A DNA stretch of 64,000 nucleotides from Phallus indusiatus (lineage: Eukaryota > Basidiomycota > Agaricomycetes > Phallales > Phallaceae). The notes below the pieces were generated by a model. It searched no databases and had not been told where the DNA came from. It saw only the letters and a list, made by a program, of their open reading frames with translations. Position 1 is the stretch's first letter. Every line of letters begins with the position of its first letter. Shown one piece after another: positions 34,101 to 46,500 of the stretch. The translations under genes and the position numbers were made by a program. The stretch is from the NCBI GenBank assembly GCA_027605045.1, contig JAQFWX010000012.1, positions 1,066,930-1,130,929 of the forward strand. The letters are read 5' to 3'.

Positions 34101-36600
34101 TTCGTCTTTCTCAGAGATTTTTTCGGCCTTGAAAAAATCGAATAACGAGGTGTGAAGAGGTTGTACCAGAGTAGACGAGTCATGAACGCCAGAAAACAAT
34201 GAACCGAACGGGGCGAGTGTCGACTTGATATTTTTAATATCCTTAAAGATATTTTGTAGCGCGTGGATTGAGAGGGGCTCTTGTGCAGTTATAATAGCGC
34301 CTACTACCGTCTTGAACCTTTCTTTGAAACTAGGGCGCCGAGATTCCGGTTGGCTTAATATAATCTGACGATATAGTTCATACAATGACGAGGAAGAGGT
34401 TGACACGCAAGTTTCCCATTTTTCCTGTATGAGTTCTTGATCTATGACGGTAGGATCAATGAACCTGCAAGCTGTCTGAGCCCATTGGAAAAGACCTTGA
34501 GCCTGTTTGGCTAGTATGCTGCTCCAGTCTTTGTCTACACTGTCCAGAGTTGACGATATTGAATCCAGACGCTTCGAGACATAGGCTTTGATATCACGAT
34601 ACGTTTCATCCGAGTCAATATCGCCCATTCGTTTACGTGAAATACCGGATTTTTGGCATTGGTACTCGATGTCCTGTTCAGGACGGGTGGTCACAATTAT
34701 ACGATAGTTCTTCGGAAGTTCCGTCCACCTGCCAAAGAGAATTTCCAATATTTTTTCACGTTCGCTACGGTCTCCACTTTCGTCGAGCGCGTCCACAACG
34801 ATGACTACCGGCCCAATAGTTGCTACATTTTTGGAGGGCTTGATAATAAATTCATTGAATTGCGTTTCGGGATCTCCAGTCTCCTGAATCGCAGCGCTAG
34901 AATTGATAATCTTGATCAACTCTTCTCGCCACGAGGCATCGCTATATGCCAAGTCAAGCGATATCGTGCTGAAAAGACAATTCCGCTTGTTTGGGGAACC
35001 CTTGTCAAAACAGAACATAGACCCGAGTCGGTTGGTTGCTTTGAACATTCCAGCGATGGTATGCGCCATCGTTGACTTTCCTACTCCTGCTTGTCCACTC
35101 AGGATGAGGATCTGTGGTGATGCGTCGTCGTTGAGTTGTTTCAATATATCTTCAGTCAATGTTTTGCGAGTTCCTGGTAGGCATTGTTTTCCAGGTTCAG
35201 GGTAACTACCGCTATAGCGCATCCCCTTGAGAACTTATAGCGAAACGGCGAGATATTGAATAAGTGATAATGGTATTTGATTAATGTGAACGTACCTAAT
35301 TTATCAACACCCTCTTTTACACGAAGTGTCACAATGTTCGTTTCAAGATTGACCGAATTCTTCATGTTTTCCATAAGGCGGTCAAAGCTGTCGTTGAAGT
35401 CTTGGATTTTGCGGTCCGCACTCCCGATGATTCCTTTTAATGTGTTATGGACTAGGGATCGGAAATCAGACTCGGTTACACAATCGCAAGATATCAAGAG
35501 AACAATAACCTGCATCTTCCGCACAATATGCTCGTATAAAATACGCGCATTCAGTGGTTTGCCGAACCACCGTGGTAAGTGTCTTAGATTGCGTCTCTGT
35601 AAGTTCAAGTAGCCGTTTCGCATCCGTAATGTAGTTGTAAACATCCTCCAGTCTGTCACATAGCTGTTTAATTTTGTCGTCGCGATTTTTTTTCGCGATG
35701 ATCGTCTAACAAATTCAATATATGTAATTCGGTATGTGAACGAGAACAATAACATGGTTCTACCTTGGGAATAACAGACAGTACACTCCAAGCCACCTTC
35801 ACATACGGGCTTATCTGAAAAAATAACTTTAGAAAAGGACGAAGGTATGTTTGGTAACGGAACTACCTCGGAAATTTCATCTATCGCCCCCATAAAAAAC
35901 TGGAATTTGTCCAGGAATGATAGCCACGTCTCCTCAGTCTCCTCATTATCATCGTAGACCTGCACCGCGCATGTGATAAAATTGACAGCCTTAGATAGGA
36001 TTCCCGTTTTCCTTAGCTTTCGCGACGCAGCTGATGCTTGTTGTACCGGGTTTGAAACGACGTCGAGTGATTTCTCAATCTTGAATGACAATTGACACTT
36101 TTCAGCAATGTCTAATTTGTATGAGCCTGCAATCACGTAAGTCTTAAAATAGCGGTGATGCTTTTGATGATTGAACTAACTAGAGTTGTTTTGCGTCTCG
36201 AGGAGCTCAATGACCCGATGTTCGCACGAGTCAATTGCGGTGTTTCGTATTATAAATGGATAGACCCGGACAATGGTAAAAGTGATGACAGTGTCGTCAG
36301 TAAGTTCACCAACGCTGAGAATGTAAAGTGAAAAGTTGGATTCAAAAGGATTGTAGTCTTTGACATACAAAAAGAAAGACTCGTCCCAGATTATACAGGG
36401 GTCACATTCCTTGAACGCAGTTTTTTTGCTTTTCCTCGTCTCGCTGCCGTACGTGATCACTATCTGGACCTTGGTGTTGTATTTCCATGGGGGTGAAGGT
36501 TTAGTCAAGCGAACATCTTCAGTCCCGGATGAGATAAAACGGAGCTTGAGTGAAGAACGAAGTTACCAGAAATTATAATACCCTCCGTCGAAGTAGCCAT
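31191..36600 (-). CDS. Gene B: C2-NACHT-WD40 NLR-like protein, 1651 aa
   Basis: Nine exons in one open frame: 36567-36600, 36181-36516, 35867-36126, 35764-35814, 35510-35705, 35296-35433, 33729-35233, 31511-33678, 31191-31458. Domains: C2-like fold, residues about 12-150 (DVRLTKPSPPWKYNT...DPCIIWDESF); helical linker to about 335 (ISPYVKVAWSVLSVIPK, TIIAKKNRDDKIKQLCD); NACHT about 360-840 with P-loop GQAGVGKST, Walker B VIVVDALDES and TTRPEQD; then a propeller of roughly 12-14 degenerate WD40 blades to about 1560 (IWNMRTK, IWDLRTS, IWDSRTG) and a short tail with FWVPQWMR. By analogy with fungal STAND proteins it should oligomerise on ligand binding in the cytosol; the propeller is the likely sensor and the C2-like domain may act at membranes or lipids. 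There is no catalytic effector domain. The ligand is unknown. Confidence 0.9.
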
Positions 36601-37250
36601 ATTGTTCAAGGTTGTGATCACCGAGCACCGCGATTGAAATTCGAGAAAGTGAAAAGCTGCGCTTGAGCGCCATGAACGTGATCTGAGCCTTGATCTTATC
36701 TCACTTCGTACATGTCGCCTCGTTGTTTCGTCGCATCCTCATGTTCATTTTCACGTCTCCATTCCGGGGCGCTACATAACTTCTATCAGTGTCGACGCAT
36801 CTAGAACCACTGGATTCAGAGTTCCCACCTACTACGAGGAGTTCTAATGCAGTCCTTCCGAACTCGAACGTGTGCCATAGATGATCTCGAATGTGGTGCG
36901 AAGAAGCTGCCTCAAAACAGAAACCCTAACATAATGAATTGATAAATCAGCTGGCGATGTCTACGAATCATGAACCAGGTCTTAAGGAGGTTTGAAGACC
37001 ACTAGCTCCACAAAAAGATCAGATAATTCTCCGAAACTTACCTAGAGTCAGAAATCAGCATATAAAGCATTGCGACATGTACACAAGCCTCACGGTACTG
37101 ATTCAAAAGGGTTCCGGCCGTTGAAACGGGGGGCCCTTATAAATTAACGCGCACTGCGGCCAAGGGCTTCGCTGTGACACGATAATAAAAATGAATAGCT
37201 CTACCTTCATTCGCGTTCCTCTTTGGGGAATCCATGGTGGGCACTTATGA
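36601..37250. promoter_or_regulatory. 5' flank/promoter region of gene B
   Basis: Homologous to the flanks of A, C and D but more diverged. The upstream open frame seen in A, C and D is broken by stops and frameshifts here, which argues that it is leader or decaying sequence rather than part of the protein. Confidence 0.45.
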
Positions 37251-38190
37251 GTCGGGGAGAGCTACGTGTACAGAGGTGAATATTCTCGCTATCTCAAGAT
37301 AAATTATCTACTCACAAATTTCTTGCTAGCCGGACTCCGTCTACTGGTTCTGCTGTTGACTTGAAGCCTGCTAGACGATGTCTGAGTTGCTGCAAAAGTA
37401 AGGTCGGCCAACGATCAAGAGCAGCTTATGCCAATGGCCTACCAATGCGACGATGCTGAGCTAGCTATATTCGAATGTTGTGTTGTCGGTACTTACGACT
37501 CGCTTCCACAATGCTTTTCGTATCGCTTTCGGTTTCAAATTACTTGTGTGTTATGACGGCGAGTGATGAATGATATGTTTAATACCTCACGAATACTCCA
37601 TACAGTGACTGTTAATGCCAATGAACTCGGGTTTCTGGAAGGAGGAAGCTTTTATTGTCTGTGAAGATAGGAAGTCCAACGTCTTCAGCTACTATAATAG
37701 ACACTGGGAAACATTTTCCGAACAGCATTACAGTCAGCGTCGTGGAGCTTTACTAATTTGGAAGCGGAAGATCTCGATGAAAAATCAGAAACCGAAGATC
37801 CTGCTGTCATAAGTGATCGTCAGAGATTACGGGGGCAAAGGTGCGAAGTGAGCAGGCGGCGAACAAACCTCAAACGTAGGTACCTAATCGCACTACCATC
37901 TCTTGCCATTTCTTTTTCAATTGCATGGTAAACCTGATTATAATCTTAGGTAGATGACGAATCCTCTCCAAACGGAAGACTGCACCAACAGGTTTCGCTA
38001 GCGTAGTTCTAAAGGCATCTACTGCAACTTAAAGAGGTTACGAGCGCTGAACGCCGTTGTCTTTAGTCTATTTATCGTACTTCACAAAACAGGGCTGAGG
38101 CAGCCGGAGTTTGATTCGCTTTGCAATTTGAATACGAAAATCTTTTCAGTCAAACTCAGTGGAGCCCGATTTCATCGTTCTTGGAACATG
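37251..38190 (-). pseudogene. Kinase-like relic, copy in the spacer left of C
   Basis: Aligns along its length with 49560-50480 (shared: ggcgaacaaacctc, tcgcactacca, cttgccatttctttttca, cgaatcctctcca/cgaattctctcca). Small indels break the minus-strand frame that is still open in the other copy. Confidence 0.45.
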
Positions 38191-38629
38191 TTTTCGCCAT
38201 AACTTGCAACATACGTGTATGATCTGCGTATACAGTAGTATGGCCACTCCCTCGGATTTTAGAAGACCAGAATTTTGATATTGATAATGGTTTGCAGCGG
38301 GCGCACGCTTACAACTTTGGTGAGATGCTCTCTTATTCTCTTATCAATGTGGTATTGACTCTATTTTTGTTAGTACTTACGGTAGTTCTGTGCGTAGTTC
38401 TTTCTCTTAACATGATCAAACTTGGAAACCATCGCTTGAAGAGTACGACCGGACAGGATAACGTTTGTATCTCCTAATCCGACACGCAGCCCGGTTTGCT
38501 GAAAGCGCGTCTTTATTTATTCTTCCAGAAAGCCTGAAGAGTTGGCTTGTTCGCTGGCGACCAGGGATTCCGGACCGTCAATTCACAACCCCGCAGGTGT
38601 TCGAAAGCCTTGGTCACGGTGGTGATGAA
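38191..38629. other. Spacer with no gene; carries a ttggcttgttcgctgg module
   Basis: The stretch 38536-38660 resembles 50515-50655. A hydrophobic plus-strand ORF (38292-38477) has no support from the other copies. Confidence 0.35.
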
Positions 38630-39640
38630 TCCTAGTCGGAGAGCCTCGATTCGTGGGATCCTGACGGCAAAACAATCTGTACGATACGAGACTTAGAATA
38701 ATAAATACGTGATAATCGCATACGTCGTACCAACAAAGTATAGAGGCTCAATTGGGAACTACGAGACATGGAAAACGTGTTGGGCACTGAATGAACTCTT
38801 CGGAGACTGGACACCAAAGCACGCGATACACTCTTGTACATACTCTCGCTCTTTTCGTGTCTCCTGGAACACAACATCATCGTATCATCGTATCAATCGG
38901 CTCTTACTGCAATGGCATACTTCGCGAAATTTTTAATTCATTCCATAAAGTAAAGTTCCAGCTCACAAGTCTACAATCACTTTCCGTCAATTATGTCCAT
39001 GTCCGTGCTTGCCAAAGTAAATAAGTCTTATCCTTGCTCGTTTCAATCTGATTAGGTACTTTATTCGCTAATCGTATTCACGTATACAATAACGTACAAT
39101 GGTAGTTTTTACAATTTACTTTGCGTGCCCTCCATGAAAGTCAATGTTTTGAAAATCGCTTCTGCTCATCGAATAGACGCGAGTTGAACAAAGCGCTGTT
39201 TTTATAAAGTGGTGTTCATCCTGATGCATATACAATGCTCACATACGTTCTGCGCAATATGGCCGTCCGCATAAAGCGCTTACCAAGTGGACGAGTGACG
39301 TGGATGATCAATAGAGCAAGGTTATCTGAGGACGACGAAACTGAGACAAGTCTTTTCCAAATCTACTTCCATAAAGCCCAGTTCTGTAGTCTATTAGTAC
39401 TGACCGTTAGAAGAAGCGCATTTCTGCACAGTTTGCATACCGACGAATCGACGCCTAGGATAGGGATATATTAGCGTTGGAAGAATAGAAGCTGGGGGGC
39501 GCGTGGTTCGAGCGAGGAGGCAGGGTATAAAATGGGGAATGGGGGCAATGTGATGGTGAAAGCCTGAAGCTGAAGGTGCCACCACCTATTATGGCAAGCT
39601 CAAAAGGTGATTCTTGATGCACCCACTGCGCTCGTAATTG
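38630..39640. repeat. Spacer block of type B/C, copy 2
   Basis: Collinear with 27180-28400 with small indels. No gene is visible. Confidence 0.65.
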
Positions 39641-40485
39641 ATGACAGCGCGTTATACGTCAGTGACGGCTGGTGTGTGGTGAGAAATTGAACAGCCAGGT
39701 TTTCGGAGTTACCGAGACGCGTTTACGAGAGAGTGCCCCTGGAGGACGTTGTTAATGACGACTGATAATGTTTCTTGTAGAGATGAGACACGTTACTCAT
39801 TCCGCGATTGAACGTGTTTCTCACCTTATGTCTTGTTTGCACGCTGGCAATGTTAATGAGACAAATACCATGAACGTTTTTGTGCTGAGCTCACTATATT
39901 CGTGACGCGAAAGACCCAGGATAACTGATTAAGCCCAGTAGTCACTGTTCCAGTGCCCAGAGGCAGAGATTTCTTATGAGGAAGGGCTGGGAGGGGATAT
40001 CCAAGTAGGAGACGGTAAGGGGACTGCCAGTCGCGCCGTCGGCTAATACTTAATTCGACACAGCTCGAAACAAACCTGAGATTTCGGTGGCGTCATTTTG
40101 CTTTTGACGGAGAAGTCAGCTGACAAGCCCCCGTTGAAAAATCCCTGTTAGTAGGAAGCATGTATGCTATTACTCTCATCTGAACAAGCGGATGAACTCA
40201 GCTCGACTTACATAGGCTCGGTTCGGTTTGTACTCGGGGACTCAGCTTGATTGCAACGATCAGATGATTGTTTCGCGAGAAATCCTGTTTCATATGCATG
40301 TCGATGTGAGATACCCACAAGCTAGCTGGGTTTGAAAATGTTCGAACGCGACTTGTTCAACGCGCTATGAGCAGTATATCGCGACTCACAAGTCGTCCAG
40401 CAGCAGCCTGTACCAACCCATGTCTGTCGCTGAAGCACTCAGATCGTCCCCAGTTTCTTCATTCTTATTTATTCTTTCAATGGCA
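39640..40485. repeat. Common NLR 3' flank of gene C, distal part
   Basis: Matches 14440-15180, 28400-29110 and 54360-55180, then is interrupted by a 1-kb insertion before the flank resumes at about 41490. Confidence 0.6.
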
Positions 40486-40489
40486 ATCC

Positions 40490-40920
40490 TATAGATACCT
40501 GAGATCTTTGATCTCGTTTGGCAAGACGTCGCAGAGCGAAGGATAAGGCTAGTCGACATGATTTCAAATCTATATTAAGGCCTTAATCGAGAAAATGGCA
40601 TGATGGGGTTGATCTCGCATCAGTTTGGACGATGCGTGGGATGGCGAGGGAAGTGATTAGTCGTTATTGGGACACTGTTTGGGATACCATTATCACCGTT
40701 GAGATTATTTTCTTCTCTTCCACTTCGAGCTGCAGCTCAATCATCTTCCCATAGGGCGAACCTTACTTTTGAAAAAGCTTGAACCCTTATCCCGTTTCGT
40801 GATAAAACTCGTTCATGGGATGGTTAACTTGTCTGTGAGCGTATACCTTCCGTAAGTACTGTGTGTGCTAAAAACCAAAAAAAAAAGAACCCATAAGATC
40901 TAATCGTTCGTTTTTCTCTT
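40490..40920 (-). pseudogene. Displaced kinase-like fragment inside the 3' flank of C
   Basis: Matches 8560-8945 and 25240-25620 (landmarks gacgatgcgtgggatggcga, cgagctgcagctcaatcatc, accaaaaaaaaaagaaccca) but sits in the middle of the common 3' flank, so it was moved here by rearrangement. No frame is intact. Confidence 0.45.
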
Positions 40921-41489
40921 CTTAGAACGGAACCCGGAATTTGGATATTTCGTTCGTGGCTACGGGTATGGCAATGTCAATCCTGCTGGGAAATGGCGTG
41001 AGACGGGAACACAATTTGATGCCTCGAGATGAGAGAGTGTGCGAGTTGGAGAAGGTTGTTGGGCGGAGAACTTCGACATAAATACGCCTTGAAGAAATTT
41101 GCGCTCTCACAGGACGAAGCTTGGGTGTTAGATGTTCAACGTTCAACGTTCAATAACGTTCAGATCAGGCTTCAAGATCCAAGCCTAAGCTGTGGAATCC
41201 TTTTGTCCACGGACATGATGACCACCCGAACTTCTTTCTCAATAAACGAGTTCAGACCACAAGCGACCGAAATGACATTCCCCAGTAACCATTCCAAATA
41301 CCAAAACAAACGAAACCCCCTAATGAGAATTAGCTGACAGCGTTTACGAATACTGGACCTGGTTTTGAGGGAATTTGAAAACTGAGTGAAGAAAAGTTGC
41401 CTTTCCGTGATAAAATGAGACTCCAGCTTAGACGTTGAATGTCGTTATATGGGCCGTCGCTGTTCTGCGTCCACTTCATCGTTTGTGTC
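40921..41489. other. Single-copy insert in the flank of C
   Basis: No counterpart elsewhere in the window. A 102-codon plus-strand ORF (41029-41337) has no recognisable features, and a short gttcaac repeat lies at 41150-41170. A gene cannot be supported. Confidence 0.35.
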
Positions 41490-43570
41490 AGGGTCAGATT
41501 ACACATCTTGAACCTCTTATGCGGTGAGTCGCTGAAAGAATCTAGCTGTTTGTCCCTAATCGCGTAGCTCATTACTCTATTTTGTTCAGGCATCAAACCA
41601 ATTGATCCAACATGTATCGGTCACAGCTAGCAAGGATCCGAGCATGGCCATGTTTGGATGATCAAGAAGAGACATGACATTTTAGGGGGGGTTTAGCTCA
41701 AGTCTGCGATGAACGTCAACCTCGTGCTGCCATCCTCCTTGATCCCCTGTTCGCAGTTAGTCGTCATTTATTTTGAAAGGGCTAATAAACCGCCAAGCCC
41801 AATCCAAGTCATCCTCAAGCTCTTACTCCACCTATTCCAATCGTGCTGTCGGTACGGTTTTGTCTTTCCGACGAAACTTATCGAATTGTCCCACTATCCT
41901 GGCTTTGTCTTACACTGAAACCAACACCTTCCTGACCGCGGATGTCATCGCGAACCATCACTACACTATATCACTACACTTCAATCTACGGACCGTGGGC
42001 TTCACTACCAGTGCTGACAGAGACGCACTGGTCCGTATCGTTGAGGGCGGCATGCTCTCATATCTCGCGACAAGTAGCTTGGGAAACGAACGCATGTCTC
42101 TTCCACATTGATACCGCTTCTTATATATTTCGCCCTTGCTGTGAATGCATCCCTATACCTCCATACTCGGCGTATCACTGTACAGTGAACTTCCATGAAG
42201 AAATCCTTGATCAAACCTGTGACGTGGATATGCAGAGCATCCCAAAACTCTCGCCGACACAAAACTGGCCATGAATCAATGCACCTATACCCTTCCATAC
42301 CTGGAGACCAATCATACTCTAAATGGAACGGGTCGGATTTCATGACACGTGAACAAACTCAAGCACATCCCGATCGCGCAGGTGTGATGTTTTCAGATGA
42401 AAAATATCGATGTCGTACTCATTTTTTCTCCGCCGGCTTGTTGATCTTTCTCAAAGATTTTTTCGGCCATGAAGAGTTGGCTTGTTCGCTGGTGGCGATT
42501 AGCAACTGTATGTACACGCTAGCAGGGATTTCGCATCTTGAATCTAGTCGTTCGAAAACTTGCGTGGCGATAGATCAGAGTTGGACGGCCCCAGCGGTAC
42601 GGTCATTTCTCTTTTCGTTGATGCACGTCGTTCACGCCTTCATTTTCTCATAAGCATAAGCAAGGACATCTCGTCGGACGAGCTCATCAAACTGACACAA
42701 GAAACTTTCAGTTCGGAGATTTTGGCATTGTTAAAATTCCGTTATACATGCGCATGTATGTACATAAAATCGAGTACAGCCTGTAAGAACATGTTAGCGA
42801 ACTAGAAATTTGTCTTTTTCTTTAAAAGCTCGGTACACACCATGTTAAAGAGAAGCCCAAGTGTGCCAGCCTAATTCGTTATTCAGGTTCGCGACAGTAG
42901 ATATTGGACCTGGCCGTTCTATCATTCGGGTAACATAGTAAGCTCTGGCAAATCGTCTAACAACTTGAAGGTCTGCGCAGAAAAATGGCAACGAGTCTGG
43001 ACAAACTGAAGGAAAGAGTGGGCGTATGAATGTCATTGGTGAATGAGGATGGGAGTATTACGCCTGAGCACCTCGAAAGAGTCTGAGATACTTCCAGGCG
43101 ACCCAACAATCGGATTCGAAATTGTTCAAAAGCGGCTTGTTGAATGCGACCTCCTTCATCCCATCCCGATGCCAACTCTGTTCTACCTCCCGTTGTTGCG
43201 CTCTGGGTTCAGGCGGGAGAACGGGAAGGGTCCAGGTGGCAGGCTCACACTAGATTATGGATAGGTCGCTTCCGGATTAAAGGGGTTGGGGTAGCATGCA
43301 ATTGCGGGAGAATTCTCAACTGTGTATTTTAGATGGCTCTGAATGTCCCGATTGTTGGGTTCGGTTTTGGAAACCATCAATTTATTATTCAATTTCCGCG
43401 TTCATGTGTTTGCTTTCAGGTCTTTGACCGCATGCAAGTTTGAAGTCGGAGTCATAATATGCTTCACGACTTGAAAGTTGACGTGTTCGAAATTTCGACA
43501 CGGACATGTGAAAAATAAATTACCATTCATCTTCATACAAACTGCATATGTTGCACATTCGGTTTGGACT
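41490..43570. repeat. Common NLR 3' flank of gene C, proximal part
   Basis: Collinear with 15120-17240, 29050-31190 and 55160-57267, running up to the stop codon of gene C. Contains the NACHT relic annotated separately. Confidence 0.65.
42295..42480 (-). pseudogene. NACHT-gene fragment in the 3' flank of C
   Basis: The minus strand reads LFMAEKIFEKDQQAGGEKMS, matching LFDFFTTEKIFEKDEQDGEKI of the intact genes, next to diverged sequence of the following segment. Stops interrupt it. Confidence 0.65.
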
Positions 43571-46500
43571 TTAGTCGTCTCTAGGTCCACATTCTGTCCA
43601 ATTAGTACCATGTACAAAGTTTGTGAAATTTAGTTTTGCAACCCCTGGATGTGACGAGTACGTCATGCATGGAAGCCAAAGCTGGTCTCTCATCTTTTCT
43701 GGAACCCAAAATAAAAGTTCATCCTGCAAACCCAACACCCATCCGTCTCGATCTATGCGAAGGGAAACAGGAAGTGAAGCTTTTTTCCAGGCCATTAATG
43801 CGTAATCCAATATCTCTGTCTTGTTGGATACCAGTGCTCTGAGTATCTCTTTGAGTGAATCACTTTGAATATAAATGATACTACTAAACTTACTTTTTGA
43901 TATCGGAACCACCAGTGGCAAGCAATGGAGGAACCTTGTACAGAGGAGATATTATCTCATATGTATCCAAATCCCAGACACGACAAACCCCAGCTTGTCC
44001 ATTGGTTTGTCGATTGAAAACTATAAGATGTTTTTTGCTAAAGAGTAGGGTTTTTATCCTTCCACCTTCTGGGAACGGGCATTGAATTATTTCGGCAACC
44101 ACGTTTTTGGATTGTATGTCCCAGACATCCACAAACGAGATGTCTGTCGAAAGATTTTCCTTAGACATTATTATAATACGTTTTGAGTCATCGGAGAGCC
44201 AAACTTCAATGACTCGTCGATCTAGCGATGGGCCAGTGAGGAAGGTTTCGGTGTCCACATCAAAGAGTTTGATTTCGCCCCTATCAACCCATGCGATATA
44301 CTTTCCATTGAGAGATCGTCGCACTGAAGAGGCTGGATAAAAGGGTGGCAATGAAATTGAGTTCACTCTTGCTCCTGTTAGATCTAGTGTATCGATACCA
44401 TTCTTGAATATGTATATGATATGTTCCCTGTTGGCAGAGACGGCCTTCGTGAAATAGCGACAATTTGGGTTGAATATAAGTACTGCCCCTACTCTGTCAC
44501 CTGATTCACATTCCCGAACTTCCACTTTATCGCCATAAATGCCATATATGACAGCAAAACGGGTATCTCGCACGGGGAGAAGGAATGCCAGTTCATATGG
44601 TAAGTTGATTGAACCACGAACCAATTTGCGGGTACGACTATCCCATATCGAAATGGTTTTTTCGCATCCGGAAATAAGATAGCTGTCCAAACAAACGAGT
44701 GCAATAATTGAATGGGCTGATCCATCTATAACAATTTCGCCTTCTTTTTCCTTCCAAAGACAGAGCCCGCGACTGCTACCGTACGCTACGCAGACGTTTT
44801 CCTGATCAGGATAAACATCAACAGGTCCTTTGTTTTGAAGTTCGGTGTCAAAGATCGTCGTCATAATATCTGAGATCCGAAGGCGACACTCATTGAGAAT
44901 CGTCTTATACCGGAGAATGAGATATGAACCCCGCAGCCAGATTGCACACACTTCCTCAATTTCAGTGCTGTGCGGATGAATCGGTTCTACAAATTCATCC
45001 CATGGTTGAACGTGGATTGTACAGTACTGCATCGACAATACTCTGAACCTGTATGTCAACAGCACAATTGATTTTGAATTGTGTGAGAACCCTAAACAGC
45101 GAATGCGATTGTCTGCATAGGATCGACTGATTAGTTTTCCCGTAGACACGCTCCAAATTGAGTACATTCCCATTCTGGCGGAGGTAGACAGGATATATTG
45201 ATCATCAGGGGACAGAAAGAAGTTTACGAAGCCCGACCCGTGTTGAATTTCGGTGACTTTAGTCCTTGTCCGTAGATCCCAGATCTCTATTGGGGCGTAA
45301 CCTTTGCTTTTGTTGAATGCAAGGTAGTTGTTAGTGAGTTGCAGATTCCATAAATTATGGCAGGGGACAACGTGCTGCGCTTGTTCCCGAGTATTCCATG
45401 TGTACAGCTGCTTTTCGGAGTGGCGATAGAAAGCAATCCAGTCTCCGTTGGGTGAAATGGCAGGAGAAGAATACCCCTCTTCAAAGTGTTTGACCACCCG
45501 ACGACTTGTCCGATCGATTAGTAGGTGTGATCCTCCTCCTTCTGTGGAAAATAGTATAAGGTGCCCGTCCGAAGAGATGGCACAATGACAACACTTGGCA
45601 TCGGCTATCTCCTCATATCTTTCTATCCCCATTTTTTTGGTCCCCATATTCCATATCAAAATACCACCATCCTTAAAACAGCAGTAAACCAATTCGCCAT
45701 CATGGGAAAATACAATATTGCAAACTCTATACCAATAAAAGCCATTTTCGTAGGCCGTAGGACAATACTCCTCCCCCGTTACATAGTTCCATATACAAAA
45801 ATTGGATCCAGATGCACTTGCGATATATTCGCCTCTCGGAGAAACACTAAACGTTCTATCGTAACCTCTTCGCATGAATCCGATTCTGCGTGAAGAGCCG
45901 ATAGGTTGACCAACGTCGAACGTGAGCAGCCCAGGAAACCTTTCAAGATACTTTCTCGATACAAATGAACTGCGGGAGGTAAAGGGAAGTGCCGATAGAT
46001 AGATATGTGGTGTGCTTTCATTCATCACGGCTCCAAAATCAAATGCAAACTCCCATGCATCCATTGCGTCTTCAGCTAGACCACTATCTGCATCCTACCA
46101 CCTGATTCAGATATATAAAAAAAATAACAGGTGAAGGATCACTCACTTTACACCAATTCACTATTGCTTGCATTGTCACACAACCTCGCTCACGCTCGTA
46201 GCCTAACATAAATAACAAACTGAGTGCCTCGAAATAATACAGCAGTTTATCATCCATCAATGTCCGGACCGCACGAATGAGTTCTCCGCTAACAGGCGAG
46301 GATTGGAGATGAAAGCTCCAAAAACGACACGAGTACGACAAATGGAGCGGAATGGCTTGCTTGACGCGCGATTTCAAATTGCGCACAAGCCAATTGTGCC
46401 GGTGTGATGTCTTAAGGTGACAAATGTTGAAGCAGAGCATCCTATTCATCACAGAGAGACAACCGAGTGTCATCTGGCTTTGGTCTGACGTGTTGATGTA

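Noticed and set aside
34653..35205. Plus-strand ORFs of 100-140 codons opposite the NACHT exons (also at 19343-19895, 47293-47650, 60884-61288)
   Set aside because: They mirror the NACHT coding strand in each copy; the minus-strand frames carry the recognisable domains and splice sites.
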